Part shown: positions 40,394-51,709 of the stretch, piece after piece | Layout: each line of letters begins with the position of its first letter | Position numbering within the stretch: position 1 is the first letter of the stretch | Source: Dryococelus australis | Lineage: Eukaryota > Arthropoda > Insecta > Phasmatodea > Phasmatidae | Assembly (NCBI GenBank): GCA_029891345.1 | Contig: CM056994.1 | Span: 136,964,457 to 137,028,456 of the forward strand | Direction of reading: 5' to 3' | Length of the DNA: 64,000 nt | Notes under the pieces: model-generated | The model's database searches: none | The model's input: only the letters and a program-made list of their open reading frames with translations | What the model was told of the DNA's origin: nothing | Made by a program: the position numbers and the translations under genes

Positions 40394-40530
40394 AGAACAT
40401 GTACTCCTGCCTTCTTCACCATTAGCACAAATTGTTGAGTTAAGGATGCTGGAACCATAGAAGGTGGCACACCTCTCATTGCTGATAACTTCAAGGACCA
40501 CATAGTTCAGCTCATGGCTGATGCCAGGTA
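40394..40530 (-). CDS. Chymotrypsin-like serine protease, single internal exon
   Basis: The minus strand encodes an unbroken stretch typical of the region just before the catalytic serine of insect chymotrypsins: GISHELNYVVLEVISNERC, then FYGSSILNSTICANG and GRSTCS. In the family this Cys pair brackets the segment ahead of GDSGGP. The exon ends at a consensus donor (GTGAGT, 40393 downward) right where GDSGGP would begin, and starts after a pyrimidine-rich acceptor ending CAGCAG; the start could be 40533 instead. Such enzymes are usually secreted S1 peptidases of digestion or cuticle. I could not find the neighbouring exons with His, Asp and Ser in the window, so it is either one exon of a long-intron gene or a stranded fragment. 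Confidence 0.72.
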
Positions 40531-41319
40531 CTGCTGAAAAAGAAGGCATTAATTCTCTTAAATGAGCCTTGCTACATTCCTGTTTTTTAAAATGGCAACT
40601 TTGTAAAGTTATAGTGCACTTATTTTATCAAAAATATTAACAGTTGTAGTTTGCAAGATACCATTTATAGTACAGCCAAATTAGCATAAAAAGGCTTAAT
40701 ATAGGAATAATTGCAACATAAATGATTCTTGTGGGAAACTGTTTATAATCAGTAATAATATTTGTAAAATCCACCATCAAACTGTTTGGGGAAAAGCCGT
40801 CATATTGGAGAATTGCGATCAAAAACAGGTTTTTTTCTTTTCTTGGAAGTCATTGTTCTATCGGACAAAATACCTTTGTAAAAAATTAAAAATAGTTAAA
40901 TTCTCAAAAAATATAATTTTTAATATTTTTCAGCCAGAAAGTGTTTTTTTTTAGTTATCGGCTAATTTATAAAGACTGATTTGTGAAATCTATCAATTAA
41001 AATAATTAATTTAATAAAAATTACTGTACTTTTATATTCACTACTACCTAGAACTGTATTATTATTATTAACAAAACCATATACTGAATATACATTTGCC
41101 TGTTTAATCGAACATACTGTCACACAAAAGCCTACTCCTGTATAGTTATGAATGTTATGTAAAAATGTATTATTTGTTGACTTGAAATTACAATTTCTCA
41201 TAATAAATTATCTTTACTAATAAAGTCAATGTTTCAGTATATTCACAACATTCTCCCTTGCACTGTCCACAAACTGGTGGTTTCTTAAAAGCATATTAAA
41301 AGGTTTGACAGTCTGCATG

Positions 41320-42120
41320 GTTATTGTATCATACCAGTTCTCGGATGTTGTCGTATGCGGGTTTTCTGTCTGTCATTACGGAGAGAGTAAATCCCCAATT
41401 GTTTGGTTTCATTGGCGAGGAGTGTTCTCTTGACATCATAATCTGAAGATAGGCTCGAAATGAATGCTACTTCAAGGTAGAAACAGTAGGAGGATGCGTA
41501 TTTGTCCGAGTGCAAGCCATTGATGCGGTAGGTTTAATAACAAAATTTTTTTGCTGCAAATAAAGAAGTGTATCACTATTGTGGCCTGAATCAACTCCAA
41601 AAACCCATTTTAATATTTTCAGCCAGTCATGCATGTTGCATTCTTCCCAGGTCATGATGCACGTAACTGTAGTGCTATTCCCCCCTCCTCGTGATATAAG
41701 TATATTGTCAAGAAGAACGACAGTTCCTTGTGTGCCATTAAGCAGTGTGTCTATTTAACTCTGGAATATTGCTGGAATGATACCAAATAGCAACCTTTAA
41801 ATGAAACGACCCTTTCTTTACGTTCACTATAAGCAGCTTTACTGTTATGCCATCAACTACTACCCTGTAAATGTGCTTCCTCCAAATCAAGCTTGGTGAA
41901 GAGCTGCACCCCCTCCAATATTGCTAACTCCTCATTAACTGTGGACAATGGATGCACAAAACTGGCACACAAATCATATTGTTCACTGTCCCCTTATAAT
42001 TCCCGCACAACTTCATTGTCCCATTTTTCTTTTGTGGATACTACTCGTGATGCCCACAATGAAAATTTAACAGGCTTTGACGTGTGCCACATGCCCCGTC
42101 CGAAGCCCGTTTGACAGCCG
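41320..42120 (-). mobile_element. Ty3/Gypsy pol remnant, minus strand
   Basis: The minus strand around 41740-42110 reads like the N-terminal half of a Gypsy reverse transcriptase: PVKFSLWASRVVSTKEKWD, then VNEELAILEGVQLFTKLDLEEA. No LTRs were found. It is an old, heavily broken fragment, distinct from A-D. The left limit is uncertain. Confidence 0.6.
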
Positions 42121-43376
42121 TAGTGCCACGAAGCTGCGCAGTTGGCATGCGACGAGCGGAGCAGTAAGTGCTTTGCAGTGGAAATGTGGATGCAACACAA
42201 TGCAAATCTTAGCACGAGCCGTCAGAGCACCCACTGTAGTGCATTAATATAAAATAGATTTGTATTTGAGGTGAAATATTTTTATTTTGGGTTTTGCGTG
42301 TGATTTGTAAACACGAGTGTCCACGTGTTTATGTCATTTATGCAAGAAAACAACCCCAGTGCATTTCAGAGTGAGTAAAGCTTGTTTTTCAGGGTTTCAT
42401 TATGTACTATTCACAATGTGTGCCATCCTCACCTCATTCACCCAAATGTAAACAGTGTTCTTTATGCAATATTATTTTTAAGAGTTGTTTACATATGTTC
42501 CAGCACACGGTAAAGAACGCAGAGTGTTAATATGTATTTTGCAATGTTGAGAATGTAGTTCCCCGTGGCTTGCCGGCCCGCCAAACTTGCCATGACAAGC
42601 CATTAAGCTGGAATCAAGCTCGAATCATGCTAACTAGTCACTATGTGGCAAGCTTGCATCAAGCCTGCCCCGGCTAGTTTGCGTCAAGCTTACCCCAAGC
42701 CTGTCCCCATAGAAGAAGTTTGTCATGCATTTTCAAAGCCAAAATAGTAGTCATGTTTCACCCCATATAATAATGTTTTTATTGACCATATTAGTATTTG
42801 TTATCTTCAGCATTTTTTCAGTTATTAAATATCTTCGTAGGAACCTGAAATAGAACTCACAAATCTCTCGTTCACAATCAAGAATGCTAACAACTACTCT
42901 ACCATGTATTCATGTAAAATGAAATTATTTTACATGTCATGTTTTGCAAGAGTTCTAAAGGTAATCGATTAATACAAATTCATATGTATATTTCCCATTG
43001 TTTGCCCTCATTTTTGATTTTAAGATTCTTATATATTAGTGTAAAAGGAAAGATAACCTCACATTCTCACGACATGTCTATCGGTCTATTAGGCACCCAA
43101 TTAAGTATTAAAATACACTACATGGAGCATATTGTTTATAAATGTATAAATACAGTACCTTATTTAAATGACTTGCTACCCTCGAAAACAACAAATTCAA
43201 ATTCAGAATATAGATTCGCCCATATAAATATGCTATTAAGCGTCTGATCCACAGATCCCCCCCCCCCCCTCCTCCTAGCCGTGGCAAGTTGAATTCAAGC
43301 CTTCGATAAGTTTACCGTTTATTATTTTGTGCAATCTTCTTTTCCTCTTCATAAATTAATTTCTTTATAAATAAAA
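42121..43376. other. AT-rich DNA, nothing recognised
   Basis: A GC-richer patch at 42560-42720 repeats the motif AAGCTTG/CAAGC several times. A run of about 12 C bases lies at 43257. No gene seen. Confidence 0.45.
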
Positions 43377-43631
43377 ATGAATACACCTGTGTTAACATGT
43401 AGTATGATAAACTTTTTTAAAGGTGGTGAGGTTTCAAATACACCTTCCTATAACTTAGATAATGCTTCTGACGAACTCGGAGAATTAGTTTTAACATTTA
43501 ATCTAAATCTAAAAAATTTACAATTATTGCTCTTAGAAAACATTGACGATAAATATGTACTTCATGAAATAGACGATGACTTTGAGAAGATAGAAGGAGT
43601 TTTTAAAAAGTTAGTAGAACTCCGAATATAA
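43377..43631 (+). CDS. Short acidic ORF, hypothetical
   Basis: 84 codons from ATG with a plausible composition: Leu/Asn/Asp-rich, with a C-terminal heptad-like stretch (LQLLLLENIDDKY, then acidic). It has no Cys and resembles nothing I know. It lies in AT-rich DNA with no visible splice partners. It may be a chance frame. Confidence 0.2.
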   Translation: MNTPVLTCSMINFFKGGEVSNTPSYNLDNASDELGELVLTFNLNLKNLQLLLLENIDDKYVLHEIDDDFEKIEGVFKKLVELRI

Positions 43632-43699
43632 TTTGTAAAGAATTATCTTTTTTTAAATATTTCATTTGATTTTAGTATATTTGGCTTGATTTTTGATTA

Positions 43700-44010
43700 A
43701 ATTTAATTGAGTTGGATAGCTTGCTTGATAAATTAACGTTTCTAGAAAACATGAAAAAGTTGCTTGAAATCGAAAAATTTACTTTATTTTGGCTTAAAAT
43801 TTGCTGTTTCTTAATTTACACAAGTCCTGCTTGACCATTTGTGAAAAAATGGGAAAATTTGCTTGTTTTTAGCTTAAAGTTGCATGATTTTGGCTTAAAT
43901 ATTTGTTGTTTTTGAGGTTCGAAAATTGATGCTTCTAGAAATTTGAAAAAGTTGCTTGAAAAAAAAAAAAAACTACTTGATTTTGATATTAAATTGCGTG
44001 TTTTTTTAAA
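43700..44010. repeat. Diverged tandem repeat, about 200-bp period
   Basis: The stretch with TTTCTAGAAAACATGAAAAA near 43739 recurs near 43929 (CTTCTAGAAATTTGAAAAAG), followed in both places by GTTGCTTGAA. At least one and a half diverged units are visible. Confidence 0.45.
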
Positions 44011-44149
44011 TATTATTGAATTTCAAATCTTGAGTTTATAATTTTTTCTTGTACTTTCGTTCGAAATAGCAAAATATATTTATGTTAGTTTTTCATATTG
44101 TTTTGATGGAAATTGCCGATTTAAGTTTGCTGCGCTGGCTCCCACATTT

Positions 44150-44757
44150 CCTATCTACTTATAATATATTTTAATAACAGGACTTTTGTGTATTTCACGG
44201 AAAGTGGGTGTTCAGGGACCAGCTCCCTCGAGGCCACTTTCCCAGTAGTGTTTTCGGCACTCGGTGGGACGGTCGACGTACGGGCTTCTCCGGGCCTGCA
44301 ATAATTTTTCACCAGTCATGTAACGCACAATAGTTAAATTTAATCACTCGAACATTTAACGCATCGTAATTATTTTGTAACCATGCGCTGTTTTACAGTT
44401 CAGGAGCTCACCGAGCTTAGTGACGATTAATATCATGTAAGTGACCTCTGTGGGAATTATATAAATAGATAGTGTGGAAACATTATCCTTTGTATATTTA
44501 TTTCTGGCCACTTCCCGGCTTTATAACTGGAGATGAGAAGTGAGAATATTCGTAACATATTTTTCGGGCACGAGGTGGCCCAAAACACCTGTCGTTATTG
44601 AGAAATGCGGCGAGCAAGGCTAGCCCTCGCTAGCCAAGGTACCAGGATTTTTATAGCAAGAACTTCGCCATCATCAATATTAGCTGCGAGGATGCAGCAG
44701 ACAGTGGCAAAGGAGGTGCAGCTACTTTTGGCGATCGGTCGCACAGCCCGAGGTTGA
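44150..44757 (+). repeat. Possible diverged LTR into which Harbinger inserted
   Basis: A CGCACAATAGTTAAATTTAA segment near 44325 resembles LTR A near 1128, and GCTAGCCCTCGCTAGCC near 44620 resembles LTR B near 14990 (CAGCCCTCACTAGCC). The similarity is patchy. No continuation was recognised on the right of the Harbinger. Confidence 0.3.
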
Positions 44758-44900
44758 GGCCGGTTTCACACTTGCGTTGAAGTGACGCGCGTCACCATGC
44801 GGTGATTCGTCATGGGTTGCAGTGTACATGCGTGTGCGTGTTAGTGGTACAATTCACACTAGCGACGAACTGACGCGCTGTGACATGCGGCGACGCGCGT
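44758..44900 (+). repeat. Left terminal inverted repeat and sub-terminal repeats of Harbinger
   Basis: GGCCGGTTTCACACTTGCG at the edge pairs with the right end (GACCGGATTCACAACTTGCG in reverse), extending to about 35 bases. The inner part of the terminal repeat (TTCACACT...GACGCGCGTCACCATGCGG) occurs again, diverged, at about 44861-44900 as a direct repeat 97 bases further in. Confidence 0.9.
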
Positions 44901-45009
44901 CACTTTGGCAATGCGCGGTGTCCGCCTCAATGCGAGGCAGCGCACGTAGAAGCAGTACACGTGCGGTTACGGAGCAGTGCACATTTGCGTTGAACTGTCG
45001 CACAGAAGT

Positions 45010-47464
45010 TTGGAGAAGGACGACAGTACCGATGTGGAAAACTTTATTTTCGAAGTGCAAAAGCATCCTGTTATTCGGGATTTGAACAATGATGATTACA
45101 AAGGCAAAAGGGGGGGGGGGGGATAACAGCATGGCTGCAGATAGGTGAAGTTGCTTTCGACAATTTTAGTACCAAGACAGAGAAGAAGAAAACTGAATAT
45201 GGTATGTATACGCTTGTAACTATCATGAGTATTTATTATAAAAAGTTCAGTTTTGTAATATACTTACGTATGTACAAAACATTGTTGTGGAACATTGTAA
45301 AATGTAAACAGTGATGTGCAAACATTTAGCAAAATAGTGCAAACAGTTACCATTTATTACATGTCCAGTTTTTTAATATACTTACATACATACTTAACAT
45401 TGCTGTGGAACATTGGAACATCTACACCATGATATACAAACTTTTGCAAAATGGTTGTCCGTAAGCACGGACGTATTATATGCAATGATTGGAAGGTGTT
45501 AAAATGTTGCATCTACTTATTGATAGATATAACATGATACTAACAATCTTATCCTGTCATTTTGCCACGCAACCAGACCCACATTTGAAACGAAATATTC
45601 CGCCCAAATATTTAAATTGTCATCCATTGCAGCTTCATTTACCTCTTCCAAACCTTCGATGGACAGAGTATCTTCAAAATTGTAACCATCTCGAGATCGT
45701 ACGTAATTGTGCAAAATGCAGCACGCCTTAACTATGTCTGTGGATAAATCAAGGTCGACATTAAGAGGTATGTGAAAACTGCACCATTTGTTTGACAGGA
45801 TTCCAAAGGCGCATTCGATGTACCAGCGAGCTCGACTTAGACGATAGTTGAAGATGCGCTTTGTGTGTGACAAAAATCGTCCTGAAAATGGGCGAAGCAC
45901 ATGTTTATGTAAACCGAATGCTTCATCACACACAAATACAAAGGGCATTTGTGGTCTGGTGGTTCCATGGAAAAGTTTAGATTGAGGAATGTTAAGGGTA
46001 TTAGTAATTATGCGATCCCATAGTGTGGTTCTTCTAAATACAGTACTATGGGATTCTTTCCCAAAGGAGCCAACATCAATATAAATAAACCTGTAATTAT
46101 AATCAGCCACACCTAACAATACGATAGATTGGTAGTGTTTATAATTGAAGTATAGAGAGCCGCCCAAAGCTGGTTTGACAATTCGGATGTGCTTCACGTC
46201 GAGCACCCCTATGCAATTAGGTAAATTTGCCTTCTGCAAGAAACTGTAAGCGATATTCAGCTACATCTCTTCTGTAGGCAGAGGAAGACATTCGTCTTTT
46301 AATGTGTTCCAAATAGTTTTACACTCTTTCCTCACAATCTTGCTTGCTGTTGAACGGCCGACTTTGTAGGAATAATGTATAACCACCAAACGGCATCCAC
46401 TTCCCAAATACCTGTAAAGAATATTTATCGAGATAACAAAAAGATTGTCATATTGAAAATTACTCTTTAGACAAATGTAACTATAATACATGGATAAAGT
46501 AAAATTAATTGGCAACATTAATTATTTGGTTTCAGGAAGAAAAATGTTGGCCAAATAGAAGAACCTGAAGGATAATTACTTGAGGAAAATAAAGAAGGCA
46601 CCGAAGTCTGGACAGGCAGCCCGAGGATACCACCCTTATATAAATGGCAAGCAAATGTCATTTTTACTAAAAGTTACAAAACCTAATACTACCCAATCGT
46701 CATTACCTGAAAGAACACAGGAAAATTATAACTGAAACAGATGACAACCCCTCCGATGGAACAGGTATTATTCAGGAGCCCGCTGATGATGATAATATAG
46801 AAACACCAGCTGAAATAAGTTACAGCAGTACTAATCAGCATAAGAGAAAGAAAACATTGGAAACATGTATAATGGATTATAGTAATACACCGTTACCAAC
46901 ATCTGCAACGACCAGCGAAGATAATAACGACTTACATTTTTCAAGTCCTTATTGCCGACACTAAATACATATTTCATTGGTCAAAAGCTGGAATTTTGGA
47001 GTGAAGTTCTAAGTGTGATGAAGTGCATCCGAAGCAAGGTTACACATCAGTCAGGCATTTCCTCACAAGCACCTCCCATACCGAGTCACAGTGTAGCATC
47101 AACATCACTCAACGACACTAATAATCCATTTGCTCATCCATTCACTGTTTACCATCAACAGTATCCACATGATATTACTCCATCTACTTATCCACATCAT
47201 ACGTTTGTCTCGCCACCTCAACATGGTTTGTTTCAACAGTCACATTCGACATCATGCCAACCATTAACACAGGACCTCGTTGACAATTCTCCCGGTGACT
47301 TCAACTCCAAATCCATCGCCTATCCTAACCATCCCACAACAAGTATCTCAATACGGTTTTCATACAACACCACACCAACAGGCAGAACATTCTCCTACTA
47401 CGAATGCTGTTGTGAGTCTGTCTTATTTCCAGTCATATTTTTCGCCATCGCACACTTCAAGTGA
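45010..47464 (+). pseudogene. Harbinger accessory gene: MADF-BESS DNA-binding protein
   Basis: Exon 1 (about 45010-45201) encodes the first half of a MADF domain: VENFIFEVQKHPVIRDL and NNDDYK, then AWLQIGE. A 13-G run at 45110-45122 lies between these and puts them in different frames. A donor GGTATGTA follows at 45202. Exon 2 starts after TTTCAG at 46536 and completes MADF (KNLKDNYLRKIKKAPKSG, MSFLLKVTK). A Trp position reads TAG at 46556. A BESS motif (FFKSLLPTLNT, KLEFWSEVL) follows at about 46935-47020, then a Pro/His/Ser-rich tail. There are also frame disruptions between the domains. In PIF/Harbinger the second protein binds the ends and helps the transposase reach the nucleus and DNA; a MADF type is known from insect PIF elements. 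The single intron contains transposase exon 2 on the other strand. Confidence 0.82.
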
Positions 47465-47888
47465 CGATATCTTCGGTGGATCATTGAACTGATTTGTTAG
47501 TTTTAATACACAATAATGTTCTACAGACAAAATGTAGACCTTGAGTGAGATATTGCGTGTTGGAACACACATATACGCTTTGTGATCTGTTACATGTATA
47601 ATACATAATGTTGTAAAGCATATAGGCAATGTTTTTATAACACATTTACCTTAACGTAATCGCCAACATTTCTGGTGGTGTTATAGCAACCCGTAATTTG
47701 GTGTCTTCCGATTTGATTCCGTCGTTAAGTTTTACTACCAATTCATCAAGTGATTTTACGCTCATTCTAAAGTAATTGAAAAATTTGTTTTCATCTTCTC
47801 GCAATTCCATGAAACTTGTCATAAATGTGCCTTTCAAATACCTCGCATTTACATATGGGTGAACCTACATTCTTTTCTTTTTCGACAT
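45517..47888 (-). pseudogene. PIF/Harbinger transposase, two exons
   Basis: Exon 1 is 47888-47650 (complement) and ends AAG|GTAAAT; exon 2 is 46411-45517 and follows TTCTTTACAG. The join restores an Arg codon inside AITLRYLGSG, the family's LAITLRYLATG landmark. The spliced length is 1134 bases, 377 codons plus stop, normal for HARBI1-like transposases. The order is a basic start (MSKKKR), FFNYFRMS, a helix-turn-helix-like KVGRSTASKIV, then the DDE core: GVLDVKHI (first Asp), FVFVCDEAFGLHKH (second Asp) and YIECAFGIL (Glu). All three catalytic residues remain. Two Trp positions are TAG (47865-47867 and 46261-46263), so the gene is dead. The intron (46412-47649) holds exon 2 of the MADF gene on the plus strand. 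Confidence 0.92.
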
Positions 47889-48049
47889 CCATTTATACAC
47901 GACATACGTGAAAACAATTTTCTTTTTCTTCTGAATTAATTGATTCATGTTGCTGTCATCACATCGGTACGACTACTGCAAACTGCGATGTTTCTACGCA
48001 GCTGTGAACTGTACAGCTCGCGTCGGAAATAACGCGCGTCTGCTTATCG

Positions 48050-48092
48050 CGCGACATCGTGCGTTACTTCACCGCAAGTTGTGAATCCGGTC
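48050..48092 (-). repeat. Right terminal inverted repeat of Harbinger
   Basis: In reverse complement it begins GACCGGATTCACAACTTGCG and continues GTGAAGTAACGCACG, matching the left end with a few substitutions and one inserted base. TAA follows at 48093. Confidence 0.9.
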
Positions 48093-48366
48093 TAAGAGTA
48101 CATCATGTTCGCCGCTGAGCGGACTAGCGCTCCCCTGAGAAAATTTCCCACCAGAACCCACAATTGATCCACATAACCTCGCATTCCCTCCTGGATCAGC
48201 AGTCTCAACCTGTCACCGTCTACAATTCCCCAAGTAAAAAAGGTATTTTTAGAGGTAGTTAAGTTCAGCTGTCCATTCAATAATTCTTAGAAACTGATGA
48301 AGAAAGCAGAATGTGTGCAGAAAAAGAGACAATTACTGAATGGGGGGAAAAATGTAGAAATGTTTC
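48093..48366. other. Right flank of Harbinger, unassigned
   Basis: A 62-codon minus-strand frame (48092-48280) without recognised similarity. Nothing else seen. Confidence 0.4.
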
Positions 48367-48783
48367 TTGAACAACACACTAGGTAACTTGTTCAGAGTAT
48401 TCAAAAAACAAAACACTTGTTTTGATTATGCCAGCTGCAGACTATTTTGTAGATATAAATATTTTAGGGTTATTTATCCTAAAATAAAAGATAGAGGGAG
48501 TTGTCTATGTAAATCTCATAAAAATATGGCTATAGTAGTAAGTAAATATATTTCCCCCAAGGTGATTAAGGAACGAACTACACACGAGGTTGTGAGAATC
48601 TTGTGCTGTGAAGAAAGAAGAAGAATGTGTTTAGAAAGAAGCTGTAAAATATGTAAAGATAGAAACACAAACCATAAGCCTGTTTCTGTTCATGAATATG
48701 CATTATTACTTTTCTTACTAAACGTTCAGCTCCAGCAGTCAGAAAAATGTATTTTAGTCATGTCTACTCTGACAGTGAATTAG
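48367..48783 (+). pseudogene. N-terminal fragment of the dispersed unknown family, second copy
   Basis: 138 codons, open. The part from about residue 34 (FRVIYPKIKDRGSCLCKSHKNM) to residue 109 (CCEERRRMCLERSCKICKD) looks like the Cys-rich N-terminal module of the same arthropod family whose C-terminal parts are at 15.3-18.7 kb. The spacing C-x-C-x2-H and the later CC...C-x4-C-x2-C suggest zinc binding. Nothing downstream continues the protein clearly. Function unknown. Preservation over 100 codons suggests that this copy is younger than the first, or only a well-kept fragment. Confidence 0.55.
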
Positions 48784-51640
48784 GTGAATTTCTCAATCCC
48801 TTAAGAAAAGTGGACTCTCTTCGTCAAGATCAGCAATAGACAGTTTTGCCCAATCCTAAGCGACTGCTTTCCAGTCTACAATACGTTTTGATTAACTGGC
48901 AATAGGAAAGTGGGTTGTGGTTGCATTTGAGATATCTTTATCCTGGATAGATAACCAGAGTAAATCATGAAGAACAGACAGAAGTTAATGTTATGGATTC
49001 TGCTCCTAGTGGTGTATTTTTTTCTGCTGCAGATACTTGACCAATTTCCATACTGTTTGGGTGATGTGAAGGTTATTATAAATCCACCTATTCGAACTCA
49101 ATCAGGAAGCTAAAAAGTTAAATCTAGTTTTCCATAGTATCAAAAAATGCTTTTTCCAGAATTTTAACAATGTGTACACTTTTCTTGTTTTATTTACTTT
49201 AAAGAATATTATTATTTAAGTTTCAAAACTCCATTGTATACATCAGGTTGATTCTAAGTTTAATTTTTTTTATTATTGCTACGGGTAGTAATGGTTAGTT
49301 TATTTAATATCAAGGTAATAACATTTTTTTCTTTTTGCTGAAACTTTTTTAAACTGAATGTACCTAAATACTTGTTTTTGTTCTATAGATGTGGATAAGT
49401 TATAAAAAATGTCATCTCCATGGATACTTAAGTCCACTCAGTAGAAACATCACTTTGGAAAATAATTAATTAAGTAATTTAAAAAAAGGCTAACGAGATA
49501 GCTCATATAGTGAACAGCATTAGTAGTTGTACCCAGAGAATTAGAAACTTTTTTCGGATGTTATATTAAAATTTTAGATTTTTACAAACTATACCTTCTT
49601 TTCTACCCGTAAGATTGGCAATAACCCTTAACTATAATAGAACAGGCCAGCTATTTTGAAACACTGGATTACAGTCTTGTGAAACTTTTATGGCGATCAG
49701 TGGCCGCAAATGTTTTCCCAGCTAATACACTTTGAAAAATGCAGGGAATTCACTAATAAATAGTGATGGGTCGAGACTTGAAAAATCGAGTCAAACCAAA
49801 CTAGCAAATACTGACTTGTCATTCGAGTCGAGTCTTTTTTTTCAACAGGCATCAAGCCACTGAACATGCAAGTAGAGTGACAGTGATTTTAGGTTATAAA
49901 TGAACAAATAGTTGCACCGCTAAACTGTTCTAGTTGCATCGAAATGAGAACAACTGTGCTACATGAATTGAAATTATACTTGTTCGTTGTTTGTGATGAT
50001 GCTTCCTCTTGCCGCCTGTGTGGCACCGCCGAACTGGGCGACAGATAACATGCCCGGAAACTGTCATGGTCAACAGGTACAGTCTCAGTACGACACAAAT
50101 ACATACAACCTACAACATATTTAAACATGAAAAGCCTCTTTATCTCATGGCACATCAGACTTTCAGCAGGAATATTCATAGATACAGTATAATTGCCATT
50201 ATTTTTCTCATGTACTACTGTTTTTCAGGGGGCTATCAAAACATTTCCATATATATAGAATTTCAATAGATGAGGGTGTGACATGTACATCAATGAAATA
50301 CAACTTGTAACCTTATTAAATTTCATGTTGGATATAATGAGACCTGTACATTATCTGTAAATAAAGTTTAACAAATAAACACATAAAAAATGAGAATTTT
50401 TAAAGAAAAGTATTATAACGTTAGTATCACTGCAAATAATACTAAACATTCTTTTTACCTCAACTGGTTTAAATAAAGAATATAAAGTCAGAAATACTGC
50501 ATATAATAGATTGTACTCAAAACAGAATGCAGGCAAAATCTTGAATGTCCTGCGCACACTCTTAACAGCTGAGAGCACACGGAGAGGTTGTCGACCGTGC
50601 AGTATGTTCACAACAGGTGAAATGGAGAAGGGGCAGCATCAGCAGCAGGAGGAGTGAAACAATCTACCCCTATCGTTCGAAAATATTCCGCACACAGAGG
50701 GAAGGTGTAAGAATGCCACACTGGTTGCTAGGAAACTATTTTTGCACCATTAGCCATGTAAGGGGAGGAAATGAGCTCTGCCGAGTATCACGGAGAACAA
50801 AAGAAGCTTACCCAATCCAGCCCATATATCAACATCAATCTACACTTATGTCGGCAATACCATGTGTGCTTAACAAATGCATAGTTGAAGTAATTATTAA
50901 TATTCCACTTAAAAACGTGTGATTTTGAGGCAGATATATAAATAAGGCTATTAAGTTTAGTTATTGATTTATTTAGAGTCATCAATAACTAATCATTTAA
51001 AACAATGCTCTCTGATGATTTTCCTGAACAATTAGGCCTGTCGCGAGTTATGTTGCACCTGCTCTCAGTGCTTATGCATTATTTAATGACAAAAGTTGTC
51101 AAATAGGACCTTCCAGGATATCAGATTATTCAGAAGCTGCGTTTCTATTGAAGTAAATTAATATAAATTCTCTGATATGCCCGCAAGGAGTTATTATAAA
51201 TTTACTTTACACTCGATATTCAATCAATTTTTAACGGCATGGGGAGGTCAAGATTACCCTTCTGTGCATATAATTTTGTTCGTAAGATGACGCCCATTGA
51301 GTTGAAGTAATATCTTATTTAAAAATCATGTTGATTTTACACTAAATATGATTAAACACCGACACCGCCTTTAGGGGGGAGGAGACCCTTAAATACAAAA
51401 AACATCTTTGCAAAAATAATTACTCATTAAAATGTATCGAACAACCTTTTTCAGGCAAATCCATTTGCTTTGAAATACTACACTGATGATAAATGCAACT
51501 GTTTTGAACAATATAAAATGTTGATAAAATTTCTATGTTTGGATTACAATTGTATGCTCCTGACTGCCTTGACCTTGTCTTGATCACTCTCTGGTGCAGT
51601 GCATTGACAAGAAAACAGTGTATCAATAAACTGTGATCAC
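48784..51640. other. AT-rich DNA, nothing recognised
   Basis: Short frames only (for example 50009-50269 and 50617-50922) with no known domain. Around 49764-49850 a TAGTGATGGGTCGAGAC segment and repeated CGAGTC motifs resemble the outer end of some hAT-type elements, but I could not find the matching other end. Confidence 0.4.
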
Positions 51641-51709
51641 ATGATAAGTTTTGCTTCATTTACTCTACCAATTGCCCCGCTGGGGGCTGGTGAGTCAATT
51701 TACATAATC

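Larger units (their letters stand above)
44758..48092. mobile_element. PIF/Harbinger DNA transposon with transposase and MADF-BESS genes
   Basis: A 3.3-kb element with terminal inverted repeats, the two genes typical of the superfamily, and a 3-bp target site: TGA on the left (44755-44757) and TAA on the right (48093-48095), consistent with the TWA duplication after one substitution. The genes run on opposite strands and interlock. Sub-terminal regions are CpG-rich, with repeated GACGCGCG-type motifs. Both genes carry premature stops (two in the transposase, at least one plus frame disruptions in the MADF gene). It could therefore no longer have moved on its own, but the overall structure is complete. 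Confidence 0.92.

Noticed and set aside
45110-45122. G and C homopolymers here and near 27867, 38619 and 43257 as possible G-quadruplex signals
   Set aside because: Single homopolymer runs without spaced G-tracts; more likely replication slippage or assembly error.
49764-49850. hAT-like transposon end (TAGTGATGGG with CGAGTC repeats)
   Set aside because: No inverted partner or 8-bp duplication found nearby; a start motif alone is not enough.
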